Below, piece by piece: positions 8,399-17,368 of a DNA stretch of 64,000 nt. Position numbers and translations under genes: made by a program. Within the stretch, counting starts at the first letter, position 1. The number at the start of each line of letters is the position of its first letter. The stretch spans positions 124,001-188,000 of the forward strand of contig DKCO01000053.1 of NCBI GenBank assembly GCA_002452215.1, in the 5' to 3' direction. The notes below the pieces were generated by a model. The model was not told where the DNA came from and searched no databases. It saw only the letters and a list, made by a program, of their open reading frames with translations. Source of the DNA: Spirochaetales bacterium UBA6872. Its GTDB lineage: Bacteria > Spirochaetota > Spirochaetia > Sphaerochaetales > Sphaerochaetaceae.

Positions 8399-8865
8399 AT
8401 ATTGTTTCAGAAACTATTTGCGAAAAAAGAAATCAATGGCATTATAATCAAATTATGAACAACCTTAAAGAAGAAAAACTCGATGCAGTTAGAGCTGGAA
8501 GAAACGCTTTAGAATCCTTATATGAAGTAAGAAATGAGCTTAAAGGCGCAAAGACTTGGGGACTATGGGATATTTTGGGAGGAGGTGGCTTTGTAAGTTT
8601 CATAAAATACATGAAATTGGACAAAGCTTCTAGCTGTTGCTATAAAGCACGAAGGGACCTTCAGAAATTCCAATATGAGCTAAATGATGTTCTTTTTTTA
8701 GACAGGAACCTTGATTTCAACATAAGTGCCATTTTGACTTTCCTTGATTTCTTTTCTGATGATGTGGTTTCAGACTATCTGGTTCAAAGAGAGATAAACA
8801 AGGCCTTGGTGAGTGTGGATGAGGCAATTTCGACTGTCAAAAACATAATTGACTGTTTGCAATAA
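8395..8865 (+). CDS. Helical protein coupled to TetR, unknown function
   Basis: The 156-residue product starts in the ATGA overlap with the TetR stop, which implies translational coupling. It is predicted to be mostly helical, with long amphipathic heptad-like stretches at both ends (LKEEKLDAVRAGRNALESLY and INKALVSVDEAISTVKNIID) and a central Gly-rich hydrophobic turn WGLWDILGGGGFVSFIKYMK. No signal peptide is present. The WDxxGGG core with flanking helices recalls small bacterial proteins of unknown function found with regulators. A hairpin terminator overlaps its stop codon. Confidence 0.75.
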   Translation: MNIVSETICEKRNQWHYNQIMNNLKEEKLDAVRAGRNALESLYEVRNELKGAKTWGLWDILGGGGFVSFIKYMKLDKASSCCYKARRDLQKFQYELNDVLFLDRNLDFNISAILTFLDFFSDDVVSDYLVQREINKALVSVDEAISTVKNIIDCLQ

Positions 8866-8893
8866 GCCCATCCTTTGACGAATGGGCTTTCTG
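8864..8893. terminator. Bidirectional terminator between convergent genes
   Basis: AAGCCCAT (8864-8871) pairs with ATGGGCTT (8882-8889) over 8 bp, with a 10-nt loop. It starts at the stop codon of the helical protein gene and lies 12 bp beyond the tyrS stop, so it can serve both strands; the T-tracts are short. Confidence 0.6.
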
Positions 8894-8904
8894 TTTGATG
8901 CAAA

Positions 8905-10155
8905 TTATTTGACAATAACCCTGCAATACCTTTTCTTTCCTGCCTTAAGCAAGATATCTCCATCGCTATCTACATATGATGTGTTGATAACAGCCTTCGG
9001 ATCTGTGACCTTTTTGCCATTTACTTCAGCACCACCTTGTACTACAAGACGTCTTGAGTCTCCGTTTGAAGCACAAAGGCCAGAGCGAGTATAAAGCTCA
9101 AGGACACCTATCCCATTCTCGATATCTGACTTGGATATCTCCACAGATGGCATTCCATCCTTGCTTAATGCTGAGCCGGATGAGAACAAAGACCTTGCAG
9201 AATCACGAGCCTTTTCAGCTTCAGCCTCGCCATGGATTATCTTTGTCTCTTCGTAAGCAAGACGTTCCTTTGCTTCATTTATGTTTCTCTTTGGGTCTTC
9301 ATACTCAGCAATCTCTTCCAAAGGCATAAATGTGAATATCTTCATGAACTTTATGACATCAGCATCATTTACATTTCGCCAATATTGGTAAAAGTCGTAT
9401 GGAGAATACATGTTCGCATCCAAAAATACAGCACCTTTTTCGGATTTGCCCATCTTCTTTCCATCGGAGCGCATGATCAAGTTGAACGTAAGGCCATAAC
9501 ATTGCTCGCCACCCATTCTTTGGATTAGATCGATTCCAGCGACGATATTGCCCCATTGGTCAGCACCGCCAATTTGAAGCCTGTCTCCAGCAAGCTTGTT
9601 GAGCATATAGAAATCATAACTTTGCAAAAGCTGGTAGTTGAACTCAATGAATGACAATCCTCTCTCCAGCCTTTGCTTTACTCCTTCGAATGTAAGCATC
9701 CTATTTACTGAAAAATAAACACCGACATCGCGCAAGAAATCGATATAGTTAAGGCCAACAAGCCAATCGGCATTGTTCATTATCCTAGCCTTTCCATACC
9801 CGTCTTTTGGACAATCAGAAAAATCCACTATTCGCCCAAGCTGCTTCGTAATTGCATTCACATTCGATGCAATTTGCTCCTTTGTGAGCATCTTCCTCAT
9901 CTCTGTCTTTCCAGAGGGGTCGCCAATCATGCCTGTGCCACCGCCAACTAGAGCAATCGGATTATGTCCTCCAGCTTGCAAATGATGCATTGCAAAGAAA
10001 GGAACTATATGCCCAATATGCAACGATGGTCCAGTAGGATCAACGCCACAATAGAAAGTCACTTTCTCCTTATCCATCAAATCCGATAGGGCATCAATAT
10101 CTGTGCAAGCATTGATAAATCCCCTATCTTGGAGTGTTTTAAGAGCTTTGTTCAT
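8905..10155 (-). CDS. tyrS: Tyrosyl-tRNA synthetase
   Basis: The 416-residue class I synthetase has the HIGH box in DPTGPSLHIGHIVPFF (about 41-56), the tyrosine-binding region NYQLLQSYDFYMLN, and QIGGADQWGNI. The KMSKS loop reads KKMGKSEKGAVF. An S4 RNA-binding domain ends the protein (RRLVVQGGAEVNGKKVTDP). It is the last gene of a three-synthetase operon, 1 bp after glyS. Length and domain order match bacterial TyrS. Confidence 0.97.
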   Translation of the reverse strand: MNKALKTLQDRGFINACTDIDALSDLMDKEKVTFYCGVDPTGPSLHIGHIVPFFAMHHLQAGGHNPIALVGGGTGMIGDPSGKTEMRKMLTKEQIASNVNAITKQLGRIVDFSDCPKDGYGKARIMNNADWLVGLNYIDFLRDVGVYFSVNRMLTFEGVKQRLERGLSFIEFNYQLLQSYDFYMLNKLAGDRLQIGGADQWGNIVAGIDLIQRMGGEQCYGLTFNLIMRSDGKKMGKSEKGAVFLDANMYSPYDFYQYWRNVNDADVIKFMKIFTFMPLEEIAEYEDPKRNINEAKERLAYEETKIIHGEAEAEKARDSARSLFSSGSALSKDGMPSVEISKSDIENGIGVLELYTRSGLCASNGDSRRLVVQGGAEVNGKKVTDPKAVINTSYVDSDGDILLKAGKKRYCRVIVK

Positions 10156-10156
10156 C

Positions 10157-11485
10157 TTATGACCTCTTGTAGTCTTTCATTGCTTGTCGAATAAAGCTTA
10201 CAAGATTATCGACAGCGACTCTCTCCTGTCTCATCGAATCCCTGAATCGAAGCGTAACAGTATGGTCTTCCAATGTTTGGTAATCAACAGTAACACAATA
10301 AGGAGTTCCAATCTCATCCTGTCTTCTGTACCTTCTTCCGATTGCTCCTGACTGGTCATAGTAAGTCTTGAAATCCGATCGCAACGAGTGCTCCAGCTTC
10401 TCTGCATATTCGCCAAGGCCATCTTTCTTGACAAGAGGAAGGACAGCAACCTTTATAGGTGCTATATAAGGATGGAAGTGCAATACAGTCCTTACATCTC
10501 CCTCTGGTGTAGGCTCCTCATCGTACGCATCGGAAAGAGCCATCAAGACGTTTCTTGTCAAGCCTGCGGATGTTTCAACTACATATGGAATGTACTTCTC
10601 CTTCGTATCTGGATCAAGGTATGAAAGGTCCTTTCCAGAGAACTTCGTATGCTGAGTAAGATCATAGTCTGTTCTTGAATGCACACCTTCAAGCTCTTGC
10701 CATCCCATTGGGAACAAGAACTGGATATCATAAGCATCCTTTGCATAGAAAGCAAGCTCATCTGGGCCATGCTGGTGCCATCTTAGATGGTCCATCCTTA
10801 TTCCCATCTTGTCATAGAATGCCATTCTTTGCTCTCTCCAGAACGGGAACCACTCTTCATCTGTTCCAGGCTTGCAGAAGAATTGCATCTCCATTTGCTC
10901 GAATTCGCATGAACGGAAGATGAAGTTCTTTGTAGTTATCTCATTTCTGAATGATTTGCCAATCTGCGCAATGCCGAATGGAATCTTGACTCTTGACGAC
11001 TGGACAACATTCTTGAAATCGACATAGATTCCCTGTGCTGTCTCCGGCCTAAGATATACAACGCTAGATGCATCCTTGTTTGCGCCAATATGTGTTTCAA
11101 ACATCAAATTGAAATTCCTTGGCTCAGTAAACGAATTTCTGTTTCCACATACTGGACATGGTGCGTTCAAGTCTATCTGGTCAGCACGGAATCTGGATTT
11201 ACAAACCTTGCAATCGACCATCGGGTCAGAAAAATTCGAAACATGCCCAGATGCAACCCATACGCGTGGATGCATCAAGATAGAAGCGTCCAACCCAACT
11301 ATGTTATCATGAAGCTGTGTCATCTCCTTCCACCAGAAATCACGGATGTTGTTCTTCAACTCAACTCCCATTGGACCATAGTCATATGCCCCATTGAGCC
11401 CACCATAGATCTCAGATGATTGGAATATAAAGCCACGTCTTCGACATAGAGATACCAATTTATCCATTGTTACTGTGTCTGCCAT
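10157..11485 (-). CDS. glyS: Glycyl-tRNA synthetase (dimeric, class II)
   Basis: The 442-residue enzyme is of the alpha2 type used by archaea, eukaryotes and some bacteria, not the GlyQ/GlyS tetramer. It shows IYGGLNGAYDYGPMGVELKN at the N terminus, a CKVCKSRFRAD...CPVCG zinc-like pair, class II motif 2 in FRNEITTKNFIFRSCEFEQM, and motif 3 near SAGLTRNVLMAL. The C-terminal anticodon-binding domain includes APIKVAVLPLVKKDGLGEYA. It sits 1 bp behind gltX and 1 bp ahead of tyrS. Confidence 0.96.
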   Translation of the reverse strand: MADTVTMDKLVSLCRRRGFIFQSSEIYGGLNGAYDYGPMGVELKNNIRDFWWKEMTQLHDNIVGLDASILMHPRVWVASGHVSNFSDPMVDCKVCKSRFRADQIDLNAPCPVCGNRNSFTEPRNFNLMFETHIGANKDASSVVYLRPETAQGIYVDFKNVVQSSRVKIPFGIAQIGKSFRNEITTKNFIFRSCEFEQMEMQFFCKPGTDEEWFPFWREQRMAFYDKMGIRMDHLRWHQHGPDELAFYAKDAYDIQFLFPMGWQELEGVHSRTDYDLTQHTKFSGKDLSYLDPDTKEKYIPYVVETSAGLTRNVLMALSDAYDEEPTPEGDVRTVLHFHPYIAPIKVAVLPLVKKDGLGEYAEKLEHSLRSDFKTYYDQSGAIGRRYRRQDEIGTPYCVTVDYQTLEDHTVTLRFRDSMRQERVAVDNLVSFIRQAMKDYKRS

Positions 11486-11486
11486 T

Positions 11487-12968
11487 TCAATTGCTCTCCT
11501 TAAGTATTTTCCTTGCCCTCTCCAAGCGAGAGATTGTATTATCGAGTCCCAACAGTTTTATAGAGTCAAAAAGCGGAAGCGACACTGTCGAGTTTGTAAT
11601 CGCAACTCTTATAGGCTGGAACACTCCATTTATCTTTATCCCAAGCTCTTTCGAAAGATTCACAAGCTCCTCTTCTATCAAGCTCTCTTGCTTACCTTCC
11701 TTTAAGCCATTTACAAGAATTTCAGACCCTTTTTCCAACGCCTCTTTCGTTTTTTCAAGGTCCGAACCCTTTGCAATATAGACTGATGCATCTGTGACAG
11801 GGACATCCTTGAATATAAAGCTTGTCAAAGGGACAACGTCAGAAAGTACCTTCATCCTTTCTTTGACAGATGGAAGCAACTTTAAGATCAAAGCCTTGTC
11901 ATCTTCACTCAATGGAGTCGATACATAGCCAGCTTTTTGCAAATATGGAGTTATCAAACTTGCAAGTCGTTGATTGTCACAAGCTCTGATGTACTGACCA
12001 TTGAACCATTCAAGCTTTTTGTAGTCGAATGTTCCAGGTGCCTTATGGATTCCTTCCATAGTAAAGCACTTCTCCAGCTCTTCTTTCGAGAAGAATTCGG
12101 TACTTCCATCCAATGACCATCCAACGAGCGTCACATAGTTGATTATAGCCTCAGGAAGGTAGCCTTGAGCTCTAAAATCCCTGACAGCTGTGGAACCATG
12201 CCTCTTTGAAAGCTTCTGTCCATCTTTTCCCATCACCATAGGCAAATGGCAATAGATTGGAGGCTCCCAGCCAAATGCTTTGTAAAGGAGTATGTGCAAT
12301 GGACCTGTTGGAATCCACTCTTGAGCCCTCATTACATGTGTAATCCTCATCAGGTGGTCATCTATTACATTCGCAAGGTGGTATGTTGGAAAACCATCGC
12401 TCTTAAGAAGGATCGGATCGGGAGATATATCCTTGTTATTTCTTGTTATATCGCCCATCAATACATCATGGAATGTTGTCTTTCCAACAGTAGGCACACG
12501 AAGTCTAATTACAGGTTTTATCCCCTGCGCTTCATATGCTTGCCTCTCTTCTTCTGTCAAATTGGCACAATGCCTATCATACCCTTGGTACTCGGATTTC
12601 GAAGCAATTTGCTCTTGCCGAACCTTCTCTAGCCTATCTGGAGTACAATAGCAATAGTACGCTTTGCCCTCTTTCACAAGCTGTTCAGCATATTTTTTAT
12701 ATAAATCAAATCGCTCCGATTGAACATATGGACCATAAGGGCCACCAACGATAGGCCCCTCATCCCACTTCAGACCAAGCCAGTCAAGAGTAGAATAAAG
12801 ATCCTCTAGAGCCTCATCTGTATATCTCTCTCTATCTGTATCTTCGATACGGAGAATAAACTTCCCGTTATGGGACTTTGCGAAGAAATAATTGAATAGT
12901 GCGGTTCTTATCCCGCCTATATGCTGCAACCCCGTTGGAGACGGGGCATAGCGAACACGAACTTCCAT
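11487..12968 (-). CDS. gltX: Glutamyl-tRNA synthetase
   Basis: The 493-residue class I enzyme opens with RYAPSPTGLQHIGGIRTALF (HIGH variant HIGG), contains RIEDTDRERYTDEA, and has KMSKS as GQKLSKRHGS. A C-terminal helical anticodon-binding domain follows. An AGGAGA site precedes ATG 12968. It is the first gene of the gltX-glyS-tyrS string; the 1-bp gaps indicate one transcript. Whether it also charges tRNA-Gln cannot be told from this window. Confidence 0.96.
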   Translation of the reverse strand: MEVRVRYAPSPTGLQHIGGIRTALFNYFFAKSHNGKFILRIEDTDRERYTDEALEDLYSTLDWLGLKWDEGPIVGGPYGPYVQSERFDLYKKYAEQLVKEGKAYYCYCTPDRLEKVRQEQIASKSEYQGYDRHCANLTEEERQAYEAQGIKPVIRLRVPTVGKTTFHDVLMGDITRNNKDISPDPILLKSDGFPTYHLANVIDDHLMRITHVMRAQEWIPTGPLHILLYKAFGWEPPIYCHLPMVMGKDGQKLSKRHGSTAVRDFRAQGYLPEAIINYVTLVGWSLDGSTEFFSKEELEKCFTMEGIHKAPGTFDYKKLEWFNGQYIRACDNQRLASLITPYLQKAGYVSTPLSEDDKALILKLLPSVKERMKVLSDVVPLTSFIFKDVPVTDASVYIAKGSDLEKTKEALEKGSEILVNGLKEGKQESLIEEELVNLSKELGIKINGVFQPIRVAITNSTVSLPLFDSIKLLGLDNTISRLERARKILKESN

Positions 12969-13037
12969 CTAATGTCTCCTAGTGCAAACTAGTTTAAACA
13001 ATAGAAGGAAAAAGCACAACAAAAGCTCTTTCAAAAG

Positions 13038-13907
13038 CTACTTTATTTCCTCTGAAAGAAAGTCCACAACGGCTTTTACAGCCTCATCCTCTTCGCTCTT
13101 GTCTTTGTCATAGAAAAGATAGTGCGTTGCTTCAGACAAATCAACTCTTCTCTTCATGCACTCAAGACGCTCCATAGCGAGATCCGATGTTGCTGTGCCA
13201 ACAACTTGGTCCTTTGAAGCCGATATTACCAAAGTCGGACACTTTATATTGACAAGCGAGTTGTTACCAGCGTAAAGCATTAGCTTGAAAAGATGATAAA
13301 GTTGCCTAGGATAGAGCCATGACCAATACTCAGAGCCAAGATACAAATCATCTGCCGGCGCATTTTCATAGTACATAACATACTCTGGATCCGAGCTCCA
13401 TTTATGCCTTATCTTATGAAGGAATATCGAAACAAAGCCAATCAGTCCTGGTCGAACTGGTAGTTGCTTCGGGTACAATGCGACAGCTGGGGCGGCCAAT
13501 ACAAGCTTCTTTATCCCTGGCACTTCAGATGCAACAACACAAGCTATTGCTCCTCCCATCGAATGCCCTACTACATAAACAGATTCATAGCGCGTCACAA
13601 GATCCCTTGCAGCGTTCAAACATATGCCAACCCAATCCTTGCCGCTTGTCTTCTCGAAATCCTTGCCACTTGTCCCATGCCCAGGAAGGCGTGGCACATA
13701 GACATCGAAACCTCTTTGATAAAGATCCCTTGCTGGTCTTACCATCTCTCCTGGATAGCCAGTATAGCCATGTATGCAAAGCACAGCCTTATTGCTTTTC
13801 TCTTCCTCATGAATCAAAGAAAAAGACCTGCCAGCTTTGACAGGCGCCTTCTTATCTTGGTAGACACCATCGTACCAAGAAGAATCTACAAAATAGTTGA
13901 AAACCAT
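13038..13907 (-). CDS. Alpha/beta hydrolase (esterase/lysophospholipase-like)
   Basis: The 289-residue protein is an alpha/beta hydrolase with nucleophile elbow VVGHSMGGA (Ser about residue 116), acid in SASKDQVVG and His in EATHYLFYD. The oxyanion segment is LCIHGYTGYPGEMV. This matches the serine aminopeptidase S33/carboxylesterase EstD-monoglyceride lipase group, whose substrates are short or medium acyl esters. No signal peptide is seen. It begins 1 bp after the membrane LuxR gene and is the last gene of the minus-strand series starting with the AAA15 ATPase at 16709, so it may act downstream of that system or simply share its transcript. Confidence 0.85.
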   Translation of the reverse strand: MVFNYFVDSSWYDGVYQDKKAPVKAGRSFSLIHEEEKSNKAVLCIHGYTGYPGEMVRPARDLYQRGFDVYVPRLPGHGTSGKDFEKTSGKDWVGICLNAARDLVTRYESVYVVGHSMGGAIACVVASEVPGIKKLVLAAPAVALYPKQLPVRPGLIGFVSIFLHKIRHKWSSDPEYVMYYENAPADDLYLGSEYWSWLYPRQLYHLFKLMLYAGNNSLVNIKCPTLVISASKDQVVGTATSDLAMERLECMKRRVDLSEATHYLFYDKDKSEEDEAVKAVVDFLSEEIK

Positions 13908-13908
13908 A

Positions 13909-14808
13909 TTACCAAGATGCCTCTTGCAATAAATTTAATAAATCTATTCTGCTTCGTACATCTGTTTTTGAAAAGATATTTGCTATATGGTTATTGACAG
14001 TATTGACGCTAATCGACAAGTACGATGCAATCTCTTTGTTTGTTAGCCCTTGTCTGATCAATTTTATGACCTCAAGTTCCCTTGATGTGATTCCATACTT
14101 GGAGACATCTTCCATTGTCAGAATCCGCTCAGAGCTATCATCCTTTGCTTCTGGAGTTGAATGCGACTTTATTGCCATGAACAAGAATACAAGGAAAGCA
14201 ATGAAATAAGCTAAAGCAAGAATCGGAATTGAGAGTGCCGTTATTTTTTGCCATATATTTGCAGCAATCATCATCGGGCACATGGCAAATGATACAATTG
14301 AAAGGCACAAAGCAACGACCTTCACTTTAGCATTCTCGATCTTTTGATAGCTTGCAAGCATTATCGCAACATTGTAGAAGATCGCTATTGCAACTATTAT
14401 GTAAGACAATCTATTCCAGATAGATGCTGAAAATATCTGATGTAGAACAGACGATGAAAGAAACAAAGCTCCAAGCATGTAAGCTAGGATCTTCTCTGCA
14501 AACGACATCGGACGCGCAATAAGCCAATTGCCAAAGAAACAAATGAATGCAACCAAGAACGCTGAATCAGCTATGAAGAAGATAACCCAGACAAGGTGCA
14601 ATACAAATCTTGCCACTCCTGTATAAAAGAGAGATGAGAACTGATCTAAAGCAAAGAGAAGCGCCAAGCCAAGCAAGGATGCCATAAATACAACAAACCA
14701 CTTAGTCCAAGCAAGACGCTTCCTTATATTGAGTACTATTGCCAATGCGAAATCCATCGAAACGATAGAGAGCGCAAAAAAACTAAGCAATAGCGGTAGA
14801 GTTGCCAT
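13909..14808 (-). CDS. Membrane protein with C-terminal LuxR-type HTH
   Basis: The 299-residue protein has about seven hydrophobic helices (roughly 4-28, 37-57, 66-98, 105-125, 135-155, 160-185 and 190-215), then a cytoplasmic GerE/LuxR helix-turn-helix (about 235-295: GITSRELEVIKLIRQGLTNK then EIASYLSISVNTVNNHIANI). Membrane-anchored LuxR proteins of this form are thought to sense membrane or small-molecule signals and regulate nearby genes. AGGAG precedes ATG 14808. It lies 12 bp after the RloB-like gene and 1 bp before the hydrolase gene. Ligand and target promoter are unknown. Confidence 0.85.
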   Translation of the reverse strand: MATLPLLLSFFALSIVSMDFALAIVLNIRKRLAWTKWFVVFMASLLGLALLFALDQFSSLFYTGVARFVLHLVWVIFFIADSAFLVAFICFFGNWLIARPMSFAEKILAYMLGALFLSSSVLHQIFSASIWNRLSYIIVAIAIFYNVAIMLASYQKIENAKVKVVALCLSIVSFAMCPMMIAANIWQKITALSIPILALAYFIAFLVFLFMAIKSHSTPEAKDDSSERILTMEDVSKYGITSRELEVIKLIRQGLTNKEIASYLSISVNTVNNHIANIFSKTDVRSRIDLLNLLQEASW

Positions 14809-14820
14809 AGCCTCTCCTAT

Positions 14821-15453
14821 TTACTTCCTATTCTTTTGGTTGTGCGACATATCAGCCTTGCCGCATACATTCTTCAAGCTATCGAAGAAATCTGGCAAAG
14901 ATGTTGCTGGAAGCCCAGTCTCGAACTCAACATCATCATTGTAGCTTCTAGCATTCTTGTCGGCTTCGGCAAGTTTAGGATAGATCTCGAAATTGAGATT
15001 CAAGCCCTTTGTAAGGAAATACTCAACACTCAACTCATATCCCGGATGAATGGAACTCAGCTTCTCTTTTATCTCATTTACCGATGCAATGTACTTTGCA
15101 GGCCTTTCAGCATGCAAAAGGAAATATAGATCGAAAGATGGATTGAAATAAAGCAAGTTCACCTTCTTTTTCTCTGCAACTCCAAGCCTTTCCCTAACAG
15201 CATCAGCATCACATGCAAGATCATCAAAGCCAAAGGCAGCCCAGCAAACAGAGAACTTTCCCTTGTTCCTTGTTCTGCCAGCAAATTCAATGAACTTGTC
15301 AAGGTTGCACTTTGCAGGAGCTGTGACAATCGTAAGATTGGAATACCTGCAATCCTTTCTCATTTGGGAGAAGAAGATCGCCTCGCTTTCTGTGGCGCAT
15401 ACCAAAAGCATTGTCTCCTTTGGCACTACCCTTATTCTCTTTCTAGGTGTCAT
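14821..15453 (-). CDS. RloB-like protein, divergent
   Basis: The 210-residue product resembles the RloB family found with AAA15 ATPases in abortive-infection (AbiL-type) systems: a basic N terminus, a strand MLLVCATESEAIFF where RloB has an acidic VCEG-TE motif, a helix, then FSVCWAAFGFDDLACDAD where RloB has the VFDRDD motif, and NLLYFNPSFDLYFLLHAE corresponding to the conserved NPxFExWLLLH. The TOPRIM-like acidic residues are partly displaced (ATE and GFDD). Its ATG overlaps the ATPase stop by 4 bp. Identification rests on motif order and the neighbouring ATPase. Confidence 0.65.
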   Translation of the reverse strand: MTPRKRIRVVPKETMLLVCATESEAIFFSQMRKDCRYSNLTIVTAPAKCNLDKFIEFAGRTRNKGKFSVCWAAFGFDDLACDADAVRERLGVAEKKKVNLLYFNPSFDLYFLLHAERPAKYIASVNEIKEKLSSIHPGYELSVEYFLTKGLNLNFEIYPKLAEADKNARSYNDDVEFETGLPATSLPDFFDSLKNVCGKADMSHNQKNRK

Positions 15454-16709
15454 TTCTCCTCCTTTGCTGGTGTCCCATCATGCACAAAACAGAATTCGCT
15501 CTCAAGTGGTACAGCTCCAAACATTCCTTGAAGATACTTGTCATAATTAGTCAACCTGCCCTTTGCGCTTCTGAAGTCTGCAAGAGAGAAGTACTCTGTA
15601 GCACTCTCTGGCCCCTTCTGAGCAAACCAAACAGAGTCTTTCCTCATAAGCCCTTCTTGCAATAGAGATGGGTTGCAATCGACAACTATAAGCTGGGACT
15701 CTTTGTCACATGACTCGAATATCTCAACCAAATGGCAAAGCACATATGGATGCAAAAGCTGCCCAAAGTCGTCAATCACCAATGTCTTTTCAGAAATAAA
15801 TGCCTCAAAGAAGGATATTGCAATAACAATGAGCCTTCTTAGCGAAAGCGACTCCTTCATGAAGACTTGAGAATAAGCCTCTGTAGAGCCTTGGTTGACA
15901 TATGAGTGGGATATGCCTATAGCTTCTTCTCCTGTTGGGCTTGTAACTATCCTTATTCTGGAGATATCTGTGATATCTACAGCCCAGAGGAAGTTTATCA
16001 GCTGTTCGCCCCAGCCTGGATGTGCCTTAAGTGCATCTATAACAATCTGCTCAGCATTCTTTCCATATCCAAGAGGAAGGATATTAAGGCTGTCTCTCAA
16101 CCAATTGTAAAGCTCGCACGCTGTCAAACCACCTTTTAGTGCAGCTCCTTGCAAGAAGCTTCTTGTCTCTGGAAGCTTGGATGCTTGCCTCTTCTTCTCT
16201 CCTCTGTAGAGCTTTCCAAATCTGTACTTGTACTCGCCTTCCTCGTACTTTCTTTCAAACATTAGTTTTTTCGAGCCATTGATTACATAGTAAAGAGACT
16301 CTTCGTAAAACCTTTGCTGGGAAACAGCAATCGAATACCTTGCGATTATCGAAGGATGCTCTTCATCGTCGACTATTCCCTTATCCAGCAAAACATCGAT
16401 AGATATCTCTGAAGGTCTGTCTTTACCATCGCCATATGCAAAAGCAGCCCTCTGAAGGCTTCCCTTTAAAGGATTCTCAATCTCTTCATTTGCAAACACA
16501 ATCGCCTTAAGAACTTCCAAAGCTCTAACAAATGAACTCTTTCCAGCACCGTTTGGGCCGATGATGGCAGTAGTTTTCAACACATTGAAACGATCAGTAC
16601 CCGCCATTGTCTTCGATATATCTAGATTAGTATCTTTCAAAGCGACAAGGCTGATCTGCTGTGGTGACTTAACGGACTTGAAGTTCGCAATAGTCATTGA
16701 AAGCAGCAT
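15450..16709 (-). CDS. AAA15 (RloA-like) ATP-binding protein
   Basis: The 419-residue protein has the start MTIANFKSVKSPQQISL typical of OLD/AAA15 ABC-like ATPases, Walker A GPNGAGKSS (about 53-61), the signature-like segment SQVFMKESLSLRRLIVIAIS, and Walker B TLVIDDFGQLLHP in which the usual glutamate after Asp is Asp. No nuclease domain is fused, so the RloB-like partner is the likely effector. Such pairs (RloA-RloB, AbiLi-AbiLii) are known phage-defence modules. GAGGAGG precedes ATG 16709. It leads a same-strand gene string of four. Confidence 0.8.
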   Translation of the reverse strand: MLLSMTIANFKSVKSPQQISLVALKDTNLDISKTMAGTDRFNVLKTTAIIGPNGAGKSSFVRALEVLKAIVFANEEIENPLKGSLQRAAFAYGDGKDRPSEISIDVLLDKGIVDDEEHPSIIARYSIAVSQQRFYEESLYYVINGSKKLMFERKYEEGEYKYRFGKLYRGEKKRQASKLPETRSFLQGAALKGGLTACELYNWLRDSLNILPLGYGKNAEQIVIDALKAHPGWGEQLINFLWAVDITDISRIRIVTSPTGEEAIGISHSYVNQGSTEAYSQVFMKESLSLRRLIVIAISFFEAFISEKTLVIDDFGQLLHPYVLCHLVEIFESCDKESQLIVVDCNPSLLQEGLMRKDSVWFAQKGPESATEYFSLADFRSAKGRLTNYDKYLQGMFGAVPLESEFCFVHDGTPAKEEK

Positions 16710-16967
16710 ATGTTACCTCCTCTATGGCTATCCCATAAATGTACGTAGACAAGTATAACAAAAAGAAAAAGAAAATAGCAAAAACAAAAAATTATAATGA
16801 AAGCAAAGCGAAAAAAGCTCTTTTTATGGCCTTAAACATTAATTCAAAGCCATAAACGAAGGTATTTAAGGCCTAAAAACTATCATTTAAGCCTATAAAC
16901 ACATAGTTAAAGGATATCAAATACAAAAAAACTTTTTAAAATACTTAAAATTAATTAAGTTGTATTG
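16710..16967. repeat. AT-rich intergenic region with imperfect ~21-bp repeats
   Basis: Upstream of the AAA15 gene, three imperfect units of the form TTnAAGCCnnnAAAC recur with GCC at 16849, 16871 and 16891 (spacing 22 and 20 bp). TTTATGGC (16823-16830) can pair with GCCATAAA (16849-16856), while overlapping GGCCTTAAA (16828-16836) can pair with TTTAAGGCC (16865-16873); the two hairpins exclude each other. On the minus strand TATACT near 16757 may be the -10 of the defence-like operon. Confidence 0.4.
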
Positions 16968-17348
16968 TTATTTTGACAGTATCTTTCCTATTTCGCCTTG
17001 ATTGACAACCTTTCCAATCGATGCAATCTTGCCAATATCATCATCGTCAATCAAAACTAAAGTTGGAAAGCCTGGCTCAGAAGAGTGATCCGAGAGCCAT
17101 TCTATGATATGAGGTGCACAGCTTTCTTCCATTGCCTTTGAAAAACCAGATATCAATATAGAGCTAAAAGAACCTGTCGATACCCATCTTTTCAGTTGCT
17201 CAAACATCTTCTTTGCCTCGCCTAGGCAAAATTTCTTTGTATTGGCAATAGCTAATGCATGGGCTTTATCACCCAACACAAGCATTGCTTTGACATCTTT
17301 GAACATATCAGGCTCTATTTCACCTCTATAGATATATATTCCAGACAT
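16968..17348 (-). CDS. Small soluble protein, unknown function
   Basis: ATG 17348 is chosen because GAGGAAG precedes it. The 126-residue product has no signal peptide or membrane helix. It begins MSGIYIYRGEIEPDMFKDVK and shows alternating strands and helices, ending in TLVLIDDDDIGKIASIG and a Lys-rich tail. The AMLVLGDKAHALAIANTKKF segment is hydrophobic and could be a Rossmann-like core. I do not recognise a family. It lies 21 bp after the lipoprotein gene and is probably the third gene of that operon. Confidence 0.7.
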   Translation of the reverse strand: MSGIYIYRGEIEPDMFKDVKAMLVLGDKAHALAIANTKKFCLGEAKKMFEQLKRWVSTGSFSSILISGFSKAMEESCAPHIIEWLSDHSSEPGFPTLVLIDDDDIGKIASIGKVVNQGEIGKILSK

Positions 17349-17368
17349 ATATTCTTCCTCTCTACAAG

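Noticed and set aside
998..16892. A 15-mer (AACTATCATTTAAGC) shared at 998-1012 and 16878-16892
   Set aside because: An AT-rich 15-mer can repeat by chance in 64 kb; no other shared context.
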